A DNA stretch of 64,000 nucleotides from AV80 sp035536995 (GCA_035536995.1 DATLNB010000054.1:1-64000); one strand, 5' to 3'; positions 17,060 through 26,163 are shown, counted from the first letter of the stretch. Notes: a model not told the origin generated them from the letters alone. A program made the numbers and translations.

Positions 17060-17629
17060 ATGAAACTGTTTTGCTCTCTATTTTTCCTGGCATGCCTGGG
17101 CCTCGCGAAGACCGTTAGCGGGACGACTGTCATCCCGCCGAGCTTCGACCGGCTCGTTAGCGATGCGGAAATGATTTTCGAAGGCACTGTGACCGATTTG
17201 CGTTCGGAGTGGGCGGGCGAGGGAACCGATCGCCATATCGTGACCTACGTTACCTTCAAGGTGGAAGACGCACTCAAGGGCGCGTTGGGCCCCGACTATA
17301 CGATTCGGATGATGGGCGGCACCATCGATGGCAAAACGCTCGAGGTGACCGATGCACCGCGCTTTAAAGTGGGTGACCGCGACATCCTGTTCGTTGAGCA
17401 TAACGGGACGCAGTTTATCCCTCTGGTCGGCATCATGCACGGCCGGTTCCGGATCAAGCCCGACGACCACAGCAGTGAGGAAAAGATCGCGAAGGACAAT
17501 GGTGCGGCCGTTGCGAACGTCGCCAAGCTCGGTCAGGACGAGAAAGCGGCTACGACCGGGCGGGCGCTAACAAAAGCGGAGTTCAAGGCCGCTATCCGAC
17601 AAAAGATCGCCGAAAAGGCGGGCAAATAG
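17060..17629 (+). CDS. Secreted protein of unknown function downstream of the metzincin
   Basis: The 189-residue protein has a signal peptide (1-22, ending KTVSG) and then TTVIPPSFDRLVSDAEMIFEG. A compact domain (about 25-140) follows with strands TYVTFKVEDALKG, YTIRMMGGTIDGK and RDILFVEHNG. The tail (140-189) is Lys/Ala-rich and helical. I do not recognise a named family. It lies 66 bp after the metalloprotease in the same orientation, with AAAGG before the ATG. It may be a partner or substrate of the protease, which is inference from position only. Confidence 0.75.
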   Translation: MKLFCSLFFLACLGLAKTVSGTTVIPPSFDRLVSDAEMIFEGTVTDLRSEWAGEGTDRHIVTYVTFKVEDALKGALGPDYTIRMMGGTIDGKTLEVTDAPRFKVGDRDILFVEHNGTQFIPLVGIMHGRFRIKPDDHSSEEKIAKDNGAAVANVAKLGQDEKAATTGRALTKAEFKAAIRQKIAEKAGK

Positions 17630-17635
17630 CGCGAG

Positions 17636-17863
17636 TTATTTCGTTCCGTCCGCCTTGCGCTGCTGCGCAACCTGGCGTTTCACCTCGTTCGCGCGATCGA
17701 GCGAATTCTTCATCCAGTTGTGCTCGCTGACCGTCCGCGGTGATGCCGTGGCCTTAGCCGCAGCTTCGTGGCTGGTTACTGCTTTCGCAGTTTCCGGCTG
17801 TTTCTGGACGACAAAAAACCATGTGAGTCCGGCCAGGACCGCGATGACGAGGAAGGGGCGCAT
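17636..17863 (-). CDS. Small membrane-anchored protein
   Basis: The 75-residue product starts MRPFLVIAVLAGLTWFFVV, a single N-terminal membrane anchor. A charged, helical, Lys/Arg/Gln-rich periplasmic or cytoplasmic tail follows. The start at 17863 is chosen because the hydrophobic segment begins there; the longer frame overlaps the promoter region of the divergent dsbD-like gene. No family is recognised. It converges with the gene ending at 17629 after 6 bp. Confidence 0.55.
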   Translation of the reverse strand: MRPFLVIAVLAGLTWFFVVQKQPETAKAVTSHEAAAKATASPRTVSEHNWMKNSLDRANEVKRQVAQQRKADGTK

Positions 17864-17937
17864 AGGCGTCTTTGCAGCAGAGGGCGAGCCACGCTCGGGC
17901 GCGTTGCCGTCCCGTTGGCTCGGTGGTAAGTAACGCC

Positions 17938-20058
17938 ATGAAAGCGGGCCCACTACTCAGCGCCCTGTGGGCTGGATGGTTTTTGTGGGTCGCCCCAACC
18001 AGTCACAGTCAGACTTACGAGGGCCGGGAGCTCGTGAAGACGACGCTCCTGCCGAACGTCACCGCGGTCGTTCCCGGAAAGCCGTTCCTCGTTGGGGCGC
18101 GTCTCGAAATGGTCCCGAAGTGGCATACCTACTGGCAGTTCCCGGGGGACGCCGGGATACCGACCGAGATTAAGTGGAGCCTGCCGCCAGGTTGGAAGGC
18201 GGGTCCTATCCAGTGGCCGATCCCGCTTCGGCTCGACGAGCCCGGGGACATCCAAATCTACGGTTATCACGACGAAGTCCTGCTCATGCAGGAGTTGACT
18301 CCGCCGCAGTCGTTGTCAGCTGCCACGGTGGAGCTGCCGGCAGAAGTCAGCTGGCTCGTCTGCGAAAAAATCTGCATTCCAGGGAGCGCAAAGGTGAACC
18401 TCGTTCTGCCAGTCGCGCCGCAGAACGCCCGTGCGAACGACGAGATTTTTACCAAATACCAGCGGTCGCTGCCTCAGGCGTGGCCGGCTTCGGAGGTTGC
18501 GGGGGTGCACTGGAACCGTGCAGGAAGTGAGCTTCGCTTGGAAATTGAGAGCGCAGCCTTGGCGAGTTACCCGGCCGCGCAATTCTTCCCCCTCCCGGAG
18601 GCGAACGTCGTGGTCGGGCACCCAAAAACCGAGCGAGGCCCAAACAACAGAACCATTTTTAGAGTCCCCATCGAAACAGCCGACAAGAATGTCTCAGCCC
18701 TTAACGGCATCGTCGTCTTCGGCCAGGATGATCACGCGGCGGGACGAAACGCCTGGCAGCTAACCGCGCCCGCGCAGGGTTCGCGGCCGGCTGCCACTGA
18801 ATCGGCCAGTCTCGTGAAGCTTCTTCTCTCCGGTTTTCTCGGCGGGTTCATTCTCAACCTGATGCCGTGCGTCCTGCCAGTGATCTCGCTCAAGATTTTC
18901 GGCTTTATACAGAACGCGGGGCAGAGTCGCCGAAAGATCCTTCGGAGCGGGTTGGCCTTCGTGGCTGGCATCTTCGCCTGGTTTATCGGTCTTGCTCTGG
19001 TCCTGATCGCTTTAAAGGCCGCCGGCCGCGAGATCATGTGGGCGTTTCAATTCACGAACCCGTATTTCGTCGTGGGCATGAGTGCGCTGGTCCTGGTTTT
19101 CGCGTTGAACCTGTTTGGGGTCTTCGAGATTTCGCTCCCGCAATTTGCCAACCGCGGTTTACTGGGATGGACCGGCGGCGAAGGTGACGCCGGATCATTT
19201 TTCCAGGGCGTGTTCGCGACCATTCTGGCGACGCCATGCACTGCGCCTTATCTCGGAACTGCGCTTGGCTTTGCCTTCGCGCAATCAGGCTGGACCATTC
19301 TTCTCGTTTTCCTGGCGATCGCGGCGGGCATGGCCTCACCCTACTTTCTTCTCTCCGCGCAACCGGCCTGGCTCCGCTTTGTCCCAAAACCTGGAGTGTG
19401 GATGAACCACGTGAAGCAATTCATGGGATTCCTGCTCCTGGCGACGCTGCTTTTCCTCCTCTCGGTTCTCGGCGCGCAGCGCGGAGTTGAAGCCATTATT
19501 TGGACTTCCTGCTTCCTCCTCGTTCTGAGTATCGCCTGCTGGATCAAAGGCGTGTTTCTTGGCCCGACCGCGTCTGCAACGTCCCGGGTCATCTCCGTAC
19601 TTCTCCTACTGGTCCTCGTCCTGGGCGGCGCCTACTATTTCATTGGCGGAAAGTTCGCCGCCGCCAAAGCCGTCTCCACGACCGCCCAATCGGCTGATGG
19701 CTGGCAGCCTTTTACCCCGGCGTTGCTCGAGGCCGAGCTGAAGCAAGGGCACGCCGTTTTTGTCGATTTCACGGCGGCCTGGTGCCTGAACTGTAAATTC
19801 AACGAGGCCACCGTTCTCGAAGCGACCGCTGTGCGAGAGGCCTTCCAGCGCCGCCGGATCGTCAAAATCAAGGCGGATTGGACCAATGCTGATCCAGAGA
19901 TCACCAAAATTTTGAAACAATTTGGCCGGGCCGGTGTCCCAATGTATGTGCTTTATCCGGGCAACAACGCTGAACCGATTTTGTTTCCCGAACTTCTGAC
20001 CCAGAGCCTGGTCTTGGAAAAACTCGAAACCGTTTCACCCCAGGTCGCTGCTGAATAA
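17938..20058 (+). CDS. DsbD/ScsB-type thiol:disulfide interchange protein
   Basis: The 706-residue protein moves electrons from cytoplasmic thioredoxin to periplasmic thiols. After a signal peptide (1-25) comes a periplasmic DsbD-alpha-like domain with a redox pair in LVCEKICIPG. A membrane domain of about eight helices follows, with the cysteine motif LMPCVLPVISLKIFG and its partner ATPCTAPYLG. A C-terminal thioredoxin domain ends the protein, with FTAAWCLNCKFNEATV and a cis-proline region GRAGVPMYVLY. The start at 17938 is set by the signal peptide. It is followed after 4 bp by a secreted redoxin, a plausible client. Confidence 0.92.
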   Translation: MKAGPLLSALWAGWFLWVAPTSHSQTYEGRELVKTTLLPNVTAVVPGKPFLVGARLEMVPKWHTYWQFPGDAGIPTEIKWSLPPGWKAGPIQWPIPLRLDEPGDIQIYGYHDEVLLMQELTPPQSLSAATVELPAEVSWLVCEKICIPGSAKVNLVLPVAPQNARANDEIFTKYQRSLPQAWPASEVAGVHWNRAGSELRLEIESAALASYPAAQFFPLPEANVVVGHPKTERGPNNRTIFRVPIETADKNVSALNGIVVFGQDDHAAGRNAWQLTAPAQGSRPAATESASLVKLLLSGFLGGFILNLMPCVLPVISLKIFGFIQNAGQSRRKILRSGLAFVAGIFAWFIGLALVLIALKAAGREIMWAFQFTNPYFVVGMSALVLVFALNLFGVFEISLPQFANRGLLGWTGGEGDAGSFFQGVFATILATPCTAPYLGTALGFAFAQSGWTILLVFLAIAAGMASPYFLLSAQPAWLRFVPKPGVWMNHVKQFMGFLLLATLLFLLSVLGAQRGVEAIIWTSCFLLVLSIACWIKGVFLGPTASATSRVISVLLLLVLVLGGAYYFIGGKFAAAKAVSTTAQSADGWQPFTPALLEAELKQGHAVFVDFTAAWCLNCKFNEATVLEATAVREAFQRRRIVKIKADWTNADPEITKILKQFGRAGVPMYVLYPGNNAEPILFPELLTQSLVLEKLETVSPQVAAE

Positions 20059-20062
20059 CAAT

Positions 20063-20671
20063 ATGAAAACAAAACTGCTTACCACACTTCTCACACTCGC
20101 GGCTTCGACTGCGCTTTTCGCGGCCGATTCGCCTGCTAACGGCTCTGCCGCGCCTGATTTTTCGCTGACCGATTCCAAGGGCAAGACCCAGAGCGTCTCC
20201 CAATACAAGGGCAAGTACGTCGTACTCGAGTGGTTCAACCCGGATTGCCCGTTCGTGAAAAAGCATTACGGCAGCGGGAACATGCAGAAGCTCCAGGAGG
20301 AATTCAGCAGCAAGGGAGTTGTCTGGCTCACGATAGATTCCTCAGCCGAGGGCAAGGAAGGCTACCTTTCAGCCGACCAGGCGAACGCGAAGATGACGGA
20401 GTGGAAAACGAAACAGACGGCACTGGTTCTCGACCCCGATGGTAAGGCCGGCCAGGCCTATGGCGCGAAGAACACGCCCCACATGTTCGTGATCAATCCT
20501 GAGGGCAAAATTGTTTATCAGGGCGCGATCGACAGCAAAGCGAGCCCGAACGCTGCCGACATCCCGAACTCGACAAACTATGTGAAGGTCGCTCTGGACG
20601 AATCGCTGGCGGGCAAAACGGTTTCCAACGCGAATACAAAGCCATACGGCTGCTCGGTAAAATATAAGTAA
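20063..20671 (+). CDS. Secreted AhpC/TSA-family redoxin
   Basis: The 202-residue protein has a signal peptide (1-20, ending ALFAAD). A peroxiredoxin/thioredoxin-fold domain follows, with APDFSLTDSKGK, the single active-site cysteine in FNPDCPFVKKHY, and the cis-proline segment NTPHMFVINPEGKIVYQG. A second cysteine lies near the end (KPYGCSVKY). The active site has one cysteine in CPFV, not CxxC, so it resembles periplasmic peroxiredoxin-like thiol proteins rather than a disulfide reductase. It lies 4 bp after the DsbD-like gene and was probably selected as its electron acceptor. Confidence 0.88.
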   Translation: MKTKLLTTLLTLAASTALFAADSPANGSAAPDFSLTDSKGKTQSVSQYKGKYVVLEWFNPDCPFVKKHYGSGNMQKLQEEFSSKGVVWLTIDSSAEGKEGYLSADQANAKMTEWKTKQTALVLDPDGKAGQAYGAKNTPHMFVINPEGKIVYQGAIDSKASPNAADIPNSTNYVKVALDESLAGKTVSNANTKPYGCSVKYK

Positions 20672-20687
20672 GGCGGCACGTCGGGCC

Positions 20688-20720
20688 TCCTCGTTCGCGA
20701 GCACTGCCTCGGAACGAGGG
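20688..20720. terminator. Hairpin between convergent genes
   Basis: Perfect 8-bp arms CCTCGTTC (20689-20696) and GAACGAGG (20712-20719) surround a 15-base loop between the converging redoxin and SDR genes. No T-run follows, so the efficiency is uncertain. Confidence 0.5.
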
Positions 20721-20744
20721 GCGTGGCGTGGTTATCGGTCGCGT

Positions 20745-21533
20745 TCACCGGGACACCAGGCGCAAAATCGCCATGGGTGTCAGCCGCACGAGGAACATCG
20801 CGATCTTCATCGCGAAGCCGGGGATAACGATGGGCTTGTCGCGTTCCACTGCATTCAAACCGGCTTGCACGACGGCCTCAACCGAGACGTGAGTGAACTT
20901 CGGACTGGTTCGATAGCGTTTTCCTGCTCGCCGCGCCACCTCGGCAAACTCTGTTTCCACCGGGCCGGGACATAACGCGCTAACTGTTATGCCGTATCCG
21001 CGCACTTCCGTGCGCAACGCTTCCGAGAAGCTCGTGACATACGCTTTGGTTGCGGCGTAAACCGCGATCCGCGGAATCGGGAAGAAGCCTGCCGACGAGC
21101 TGACGTTCAAGATGGCGCCGCGCCTGCGCTCGATCATACTGGGCAGCAGTGCGTGGGTCAGCTCGGTCAACGAGGCCACGTTCACAGCCAGCATCTCTGT
21201 GAGGCGGTGCCTGTCCGTGGTCGCGAATTCCCCCTGGTCGCCGAGCCCTGCATTGTTGACCAGGAGATCGATGGCGATCTTTTCCTCGGTCAGCCAATCG
21301 GTTAAAGCGTGGACTTCGTCGGGTTTCGATAAATCAGTCGCGCGCAGATGGACGTTTAGATTTGGATCCCGTTTCGTCAGTTCGTCCCGCAGCTGTTCGA
21401 GTTTCTCTCGCCGCCGTGCGACCAGGACCAGCGACCCGGCGCGACCTGTGAGCTGGCGGGCAAATTCCCAACCGATTCCGGCCGATGCGCCGGTCACGAG
21501 CGCGCAACAACCCGCCGGATCAAACCCGCTCAT
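20745..21533 (-). CDS. Short-chain dehydrogenase/reductase
   Basis: The 262-residue protein has the classical SDR cofactor motif TGASAGIG, then NNAG (in LLVNNAGLGDQGEF), the catalytic serine in NVSSSAGFF and the YAATK pair (Tyr and Lys of YxxxK). The substrate loop LCPGPVETEFAEVARRAG is followed by a C-terminal hydrophobic helix (MKIAMFLVRLTPMAIL) that suggests membrane association, as in DltE/ketoreductase-like members. An Arg after the second strand (VARRREKL) favours NADPH. Its ATG overlaps the tesA stop by four bases. The substrate is unknown. Confidence 0.9.
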   Translation of the reverse strand: MSGFDPAGCCALVTGASAGIGWEFARQLTGRAGSLVLVARRREKLEQLRDELTKRDPNLNVHLRATDLSKPDEVHALTDWLTEEKIAIDLLVNNAGLGDQGEFATTDRHRLTEMLAVNVASLTELTHALLPSMIERRRGAILNVSSSAGFFPIPRIAVYAATKAYVTSFSEALRTEVRGYGITVSALCPGPVETEFAEVARRAGKRYRTSPKFTHVSVEAVVQAGLNAVERDKPIVIPGFAMKIAMFLVRLTPMAILRLVSR

Positions 21534-22186
21534 GATTGCCGCAGAATCGGCTCGAGTGTTCGCCAGACAAGATCCGCAATGACCCTATGGCCGGCGGCGC
21601 TCGGGTGGATCAGGTCCGCCTGGTTCAGTTCGCGATTGCCGCCCACGCCTTCGAGCAGGAACGGGATCAGGGTTGCGTTGTTTTCCTTTGCCAGCTCGTT
21701 GAAAACCCCGCGAAAACCCGCCGCGTAATCAGCGCCCAGGTTCGGCGGAACCTGCATTCCGGCGAGAACGATTTTCACCTGCGGATTTTTCGCTTTGGTT
21801 TTATCGATGATCGTCTGGAGATTTGTCTTCATCGACTTCAGGTCCAGTCCGCGCAGGCCATCGTTGGCCCCGAGTTCCACGACCAGCAAATCGATCCGGC
21901 GCTGCAATAGCCAGTCGATCCGGCGCAACCCGCCCGCGCTTGTGTCGCCGCTCAGGCCGGCGTTTTCAACTTGAAAGGGGAGCCCGGCCGATCTGATTTT
22001 CTCGCCGACAAGGGCCGGGAACGCCTCGCTCGGCTGAACCCCCAGGCCAGCGGTCAGGCTATTGCCCAGAAATACGACGCTCTTCTTCTCCCGTTGCGCG
22101 GCCGGGTTTGCCACAAGCGGCGACAAAAAAAATGAAAGGCCGAGAGCAATCAGGAAAATTGCTGGCATTGTTTTTCCCCGTTTCAT
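21530..22186 (-). CDS. tesA: Periplasmic SGNH arylesterase/lysophospholipase (TesA-type)
   Basis: The 218-residue protein has a signal peptide and an SGNH hydrolase domain. The nucleophile block is FLGNSLTAGLG (GNSL rather than GDSL), followed by NAGLSGDTSAGGLRR, VELGANDGLRG and the catalytic DLIHPSAAGHRVIAD. It hydrolyses thioesters or acyl esters in the periplasm. Two starts are possible: 22186 (MKRGKTM) and 22168 (MPAIFL). The second has GGGG at good ribosome-binding distance, so the shorter form may be the true one. The gene is divergent from an ABC ATPase/permease pair, exactly as tesA is from ybbA-ybbP in E. coli. Confidence 0.9.
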   Translation of the reverse strand: MKRGKTMPAIFLIALGLSFFLSPLVANPAAQREKKSVVFLGNSLTAGLGVQPSEAFPALVGEKIRSAGLPFQVENAGLSGDTSAGGLRRIDWLLQRRIDLLVVELGANDGLRGLDLKSMKTNLQTIIDKTKAKNPQVKIVLAGMQVPPNLGADYAAGFRGVFNELAKENNATLIPFLLEGVGGNRELNQADLIHPSAAGHRVIADLVWRTLEPILRQS

Positions 22187-22219
22187 GTTTGCTTCAACCA
22201 CGTCCTTTTTCATTCGTTC

Positions 22220-22894
22220 ATGAGCGTCCAATCGATCCTCGACGTCCATCATCTCACCAAAACCTACGAGACTGGCGCCGGCAAGTTGACCGTCCTCAAG
22301 GACATTTCGTTCACTCTTCCCGCCGGCAGCACATGCGCGATTCTTGGGCCCTCCGGAAGCGGCAAGACGACTTTGCTTGGCCTTTGTGCCGGGCTCGACC
22401 GGCCTACGTCGGGGTCGGTCCTCCTCAACGGCATCACCCTGGGCGAGGAAAACGAGGACGAGCGCGCCCGGATTCGTAATGCGCACGTCGGTTTCGTTTT
22501 CCAAAATTTCCAGCTGATTCCGACGCTGACCGCGCTGGAAAACGTAACGGTGCCAATGGAGCTGCGGGGGGACCGGAGCGCGCGGCAACTCGGATTGGAG
22601 TTGCTGGGCCGCGTCGGCCTGGGTGAGCGGCTGGATCATTATCCCGCTCAGCTTTCTGGGGGCGAACAGCAGCGCGTGGCCCTGGCGCGGGCTTTCATTA
22701 ATCGGCCAAAAGTTTTATTCGCGGATGAGCCGACGGGTAATCTCGATGCCGAAACCAGCAGCGCCGTGATCGAGGTCATGCTCGAATTGAATCGCAGCGC
22801 CGGCACCGCGCTCGTGCTGGTTACGCACGATGCCGATGTCGCCGGTCTAACTGAACGGACGATCCGGCTCCGGAACGGCGAGATGGTCTCATGA
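22220..22894 (+). CDS. ybbA: ABC transporter ATPase, YbbA/LolD type
   Basis: The 224-residue ATPase has Walker A GPSGSGKT (43-50), a Q-loop FQNFQLIPTLTALEN, the signature LSGGEQQRVALARA and Walker B VLFADEPTGNLDAE. The switch histidine is in VLVTHDAD. The sequence is of the MacB/LolD subclass, which drives mechanotransmission rather than substrate passage through the membrane. It overlaps the permease start by four bases (ATGA). Its position beside tesA supports the ybbA name, although LolD paralogues look similar. Confidence 0.9.
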   Translation: MSVQSILDVHHLTKTYETGAGKLTVLKDISFTLPAGSTCAILGPSGSGKTTLLGLCAGLDRPTSGSVLLNGITLGEENEDERARIRNAHVGFVFQNFQLIPTLTALENVTVPMELRGDRSARQLGLELLGRVGLGERLDHYPAQLSGGEQQRVALARAFINRPKVLFADEPTGNLDAETSSAVIEVMLELNRSAGTALVLVTHDADVAGLTERTIRLRNGEMVS

Positions 22895-25431
22895 GTTCGT
22901 CCTTCGTCTGGAAAATGGCGTGGCGGGACAGCCGGTCGAGCCGGCGCCGGCTTCTCCTCTTCTCGATCTCCATCACGCTTGGAATTGCAGCGCTGGTTAG
23001 CATCGGCTCGTTTCGTCATAGTCTGGCCCGGGCAATCGACGATCAGGCGCGGAGCTTGATCGGTGCCGATCTCGTTATCAGTTCGAGCCGCGCATTTCGC
23101 CCTGAAGACGAGGCGCTCTTGCACTCGTTAGGCGAAGCGCAGGCGCGAGAGGTGCGGTTCATGACGATGGCTTCATTCCCGAAGACGAACGGGACCCGGC
23201 TGGCGCAGGTGCGCGCGCTCGGTGGCGATTTCCCGTTTTACGGCCCGATGGAGACGGTTCCGCCGGCCGCGGCGAGAGAGTTTCGCCAGGGAGGGCTGGC
23301 GCTGGTTGACGAAAGTCTGCTCTTGCAGTTCCGAGCGGAAATCGGCGACCGCATCAAGATTGGCGAAACGGAGTTCGCGATCGTCGGCGCGCTTCGCAAA
23401 GCGCCCGGTGAAGCGACTGCTGCAGCCACGTTCGCGCCGCGAATTTACATTCCGCTTCAAAATCTACCGGAGACGCAACTGCTGAAAACCGGCAGCCTGG
23501 CGCGTTACCGCGCTTTAGTGAAATTCGCGGCGAACACCGATGTGGAGAAACGGATTGAGACGCTCGGTCCGCAAATCAAGCGGCTGGGCCTCGATTACGA
23601 CACTGTTGCGGAACGAAAGCGAAACCTCGGGAACTCGCTTGAAAATCTGTATCGCTTCCTGAATCTGGTCGGCTTCATTTCCCTGCTCCTCGGCGCGGTC
23701 GGAGTCGCGAGCGCTATTCAGGCGCACCTTCAGCAGAAAACAAAAACCGGGGCCATTCTTCGTTGCCTCGGCCTGTCTGCCGCAGGCGCGGTCTCCATTT
23801 ATCTGGTCCAATCCGCAGCGATGGGGCTGTTCGGGGCGGGGATTGGGGCTCTGCTTGGCGTCGCCCTGCAGCGCGTTCTTCCCGGTATTCTGATGTCGTT
23901 CCTGCCGTTGACCATCTCGGCATCGGTGGCGTGGCAGCCGATCCTAGCCGGCGTTTCCATCGGTTTCTTCATTTGCATTCTGTTTGCGCTCCCCCCGTTG
24001 CTTCGTTTCCGGCGGCTGTCGCCCCTGCGCGTTTTTCGGGCGGGAGTCGAAGCTGAATCAGGTCCGCGCCGGCGCGACCCGGTTTTATGGCTGGTCTACG
24101 CCGCAATTGTTGCCGGCATCACCGGCTTTTCAATTTCCCAGACGGAGACCCTTATGCGTGGGCTGGTCTTCGCAGCTGTTCTGTTTCTGGCCGTCGGCAT
24201 TTTCGCCGGTGTCGCCAAGCTGCTCATCGCTGGCATCCGGAAATTCTCGCCGCGCGGCGGGAGCTTCGTTTTACGACAGGGCCTGGCGAACCTTTACCGT
24301 CCAAACAACCGCACCCTGCTGCTCACATTGTCGTTAGGCCTCGGCACTTTCCTGTTACTGAATCTCTACCTCAGCCGCGAAGTGCTGCTTTCGCAGTTCA
24401 CCTCAATCGGCATGAATAATCAGCCGAACATTTTCTTCTTCGACATTCAGCCCGACCAAAAAGAGGGCGTGGCTGAGGCTGTGCGCACGTCCGGCATGCC
24501 GGTCATCCAGGAGGCGCCCATCGTCACAATGCGGCTCGCAGAGTTCAAGGGACGGAAAGCGGCCGACATTCTCCTGGATCCACAGCGGAAAGCCGCTCCG
24601 TGGACACTGGAACGCGAATATCGCACCACTTACCGGGAAGAATTATCGAACTCGGAAAAAATAACCGCGGGCCGATGGGTTGGCCGCGTGGAATATCGGC
24701 CGGGTGATACCGTGCCCGTTTCGCTCGAGGAAGAAATGGCGACCGAGCTCGGAGCGAAGCTCGGCGACGAGCTGCTCTTCGATGTCCAGGGCATCCCCAT
24801 CAAGACGACCTATGCCAGCACGCGGGACGTCGACTGGAAGCGGTTTCAGACAAACTTCTTCGTGGTCTTTCCCGCAGGTGTTTTGGAGAATGCACCCACT
24901 TCTCATGTGTTGGTCAGCCGGGTCGAAAGCCCGGCGCAATCCGCCACAGTTCAGAATGCGATCGTCCAGAAGTTCCCAAACGTGTCGGCAATCGATCTCA
25001 CGGCGGTGATCCAAACAGTGGACTCAATCTTGAGCAAGGTGGCCCTGGTCATTCGGGTGATGTCGCTGTTCACCGTCGGCGCAGGCGTGATTGTTCTGGC
25101 GAGTACTATCTGGAGTGGCAGGTATCAACGGCTCCAGGAAAGTATCTTGCTGCGGACCTTGGGCGCCTCGCGCATGCAAATCTGGAAAATACTTTGCGCC
25201 GAATATTTTCTCCTCGGTCTGTTCGCAAGCGTGACGGGCATCGTTCTCGCCGTCGCCGCGAGCTGGGGCCTCGCGCGATTTGTCTTCAAACTCGCTTATG
25301 CCCCTTCCGTGCTTCCGCTGTTCATCGCAGCTGCCGCGGTCAGCGGGCTGACGGTGGCGATCGGATTAATCGCGAGTCGCGGAGTGGGAAGCGCGCCTCC
25401 ACTGGAGATTTTGCGAGCGGAAGCTGAGTGA
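22891..25431 (+). CDS. ybbP: FtsX-like ABC permease, YbbP type
   Basis: This 846-residue membrane protein has an N-terminal helix after WKMAWRDSRSSRRRLLLFS and a large periplasmic domain. Two FtsX modules follow (around 245-360 and 700-840), with extra helices in the middle (about 395-450). This ten-helix arrangement with a duplicated FtsX domain is the YbbP form. Conserved pieces include LAQVRALGGDFPFYG, GAILRCLGLSAAG and ILLRTLGASRMQIWKIL. The partner is the overlapping ATPase. The substrate is not established for the family; the link to TesA suggests lipids or hydrophobic esters. Confidence 0.9.
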   Translation: MSSSFVWKMAWRDSRSSRRRLLLFSISITLGIAALVSIGSFRHSLARAIDDQARSLIGADLVISSSRAFRPEDEALLHSLGEAQAREVRFMTMASFPKTNGTRLAQVRALGGDFPFYGPMETVPPAAAREFRQGGLALVDESLLLQFRAEIGDRIKIGETEFAIVGALRKAPGEATAAATFAPRIYIPLQNLPETQLLKTGSLARYRALVKFAANTDVEKRIETLGPQIKRLGLDYDTVAERKRNLGNSLENLYRFLNLVGFISLLLGAVGVASAIQAHLQQKTKTGAILRCLGLSAAGAVSIYLVQSAAMGLFGAGIGALLGVALQRVLPGILMSFLPLTISASVAWQPILAGVSIGFFICILFALPPLLRFRRLSPLRVFRAGVEAESGPRRRDPVLWLVYAAIVAGITGFSISQTETLMRGLVFAAVLFLAVGIFAGVAKLLIAGIRKFSPRGGSFVLRQGLANLYRPNNRTLLLTLSLGLGTFLLLNLYLSREVLLSQFTSIGMNNQPNIFFFDIQPDQKEGVAEAVRTSGMPVIQEAPIVTMRLAEFKGRKAADILLDPQRKAAPWTLEREYRTTYREELSNSEKITAGRWVGRVEYRPGDTVPVSLEEEMATELGAKLGDELLFDVQGIPIKTTYASTRDVDWKRFQTNFFVVFPAGVLENAPTSHVLVSRVESPAQSATVQNAIVQKFPNVSAIDLTAVIQTVDSILSKVALVIRVMSLFTVGAGVIVLASTIWSGRYQRLQESILLRTLGASRMQIWKILCAEYFLLGLFASVTGIVLAVAASWGLARFVFKLAYAPSVLPLFIAAAAVSGLTVAIGLIASRGVGSAPPLEILRAEAE

Positions 25432-25453
25432 TTGTACGCCGGCGCTACAACCG

Positions 25454-26152
25454 TTATGCACCAGGCCGCGGTTCGAGTGATCGGAGTTCGCCCTGGGTTA
25501 GGGGCCTCCAGTGGCCGCGCGGTAAATCGCCCAGGCGGAGCCTGCCGATGCGGATCCGCACCAGTCGTTTGACCTCGAAGCCGACTTCGTAAAACATCCG
25601 GCGGATTTGCCGGTTGATCCCCTGGCGAAGAATCACGCGCAGGAAGGTCGGCTTGACTGCGCGCAAGATGTCGATCCGGGCGCGCTGGCCGTCGAGCATG
25701 ATGCCGCGGAGCAGTTTTGGCGCGAACGTCGAGTCCCAAGGTTTATCGAGAATGACTTCGTATTCCTTCTCGATCTTATAGCGCGGATGCGTAAGGCGCT
25801 GTGCGAGCTCGCCATTATTCGTCAGGAGGAGCAGGCCTTCTGTCTGGGTATCGAGCCGCCCAATGTTGAACAGGCGTGGCAGGTGCGGCGGGAGGAGGTC
25901 GAAGATCGTATCGCGAGCATTTGGATCCGTGCGCGTGGAGACGAATCCAGCGGGTTTATGGAGCATGATATCGAGCCGCCGCTCGCCCCGAACGAGTTTG
26001 CCGCCTACTTTGACGTGGTCGCGCTCGCTCGGTTGGGCGCTGAAATCTGTACAGACGTGGCCATTGATCGTGACCTTTCCGGAAGCGATAAGCTCATCGC
26101 AATGGCGGCGCGAACCGAGGCCGGCAGCGGCGAGAAACCGGTTCAGGCGCAC
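25454..26152 (-). CDS. RluB/RsuA-family pseudouridine synthase
   Basis: The 232-residue enzyme isomerises a uridine in ribosomal RNA. An S4 RNA-binding domain (1-48: MRLNRFLAAAGLGSRRHCDELI) is followed by the catalytic domain, with the aspartate in NIGRLDTQTEGLLLLTNNG. The family motifs KEYEVILDKP and ILRQGINRQIRRMFYEVGF follow. Size and sequence fit RluB (23S rRNA) somewhat better than RsuA or RluE, but the target cannot be fixed by eye. It converges with ybbP and lies downstream of the small basic protein, separated by an inverted repeat. Confidence 0.9.
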   Translation of the reverse strand: MRLNRFLAAAGLGSRRHCDELIASGKVTINGHVCTDFSAQPSERDHVKVGGKLVRGERRLDIMLHKPAGFVSTRTDPNARDTIFDLLPPHLPRLFNIGRLDTQTEGLLLLTNNGELAQRLTHPRYKIEKEYEVILDKPWDSTFAPKLLRGIMLDGQRARIDILRAVKPTFLRVILRQGINRQIRRMFYEVGFEVKRLVRIRIGRLRLGDLPRGHWRPLTQGELRSLEPRPGA

Positions 26153-26163
26153 GGTAGTCGGTG

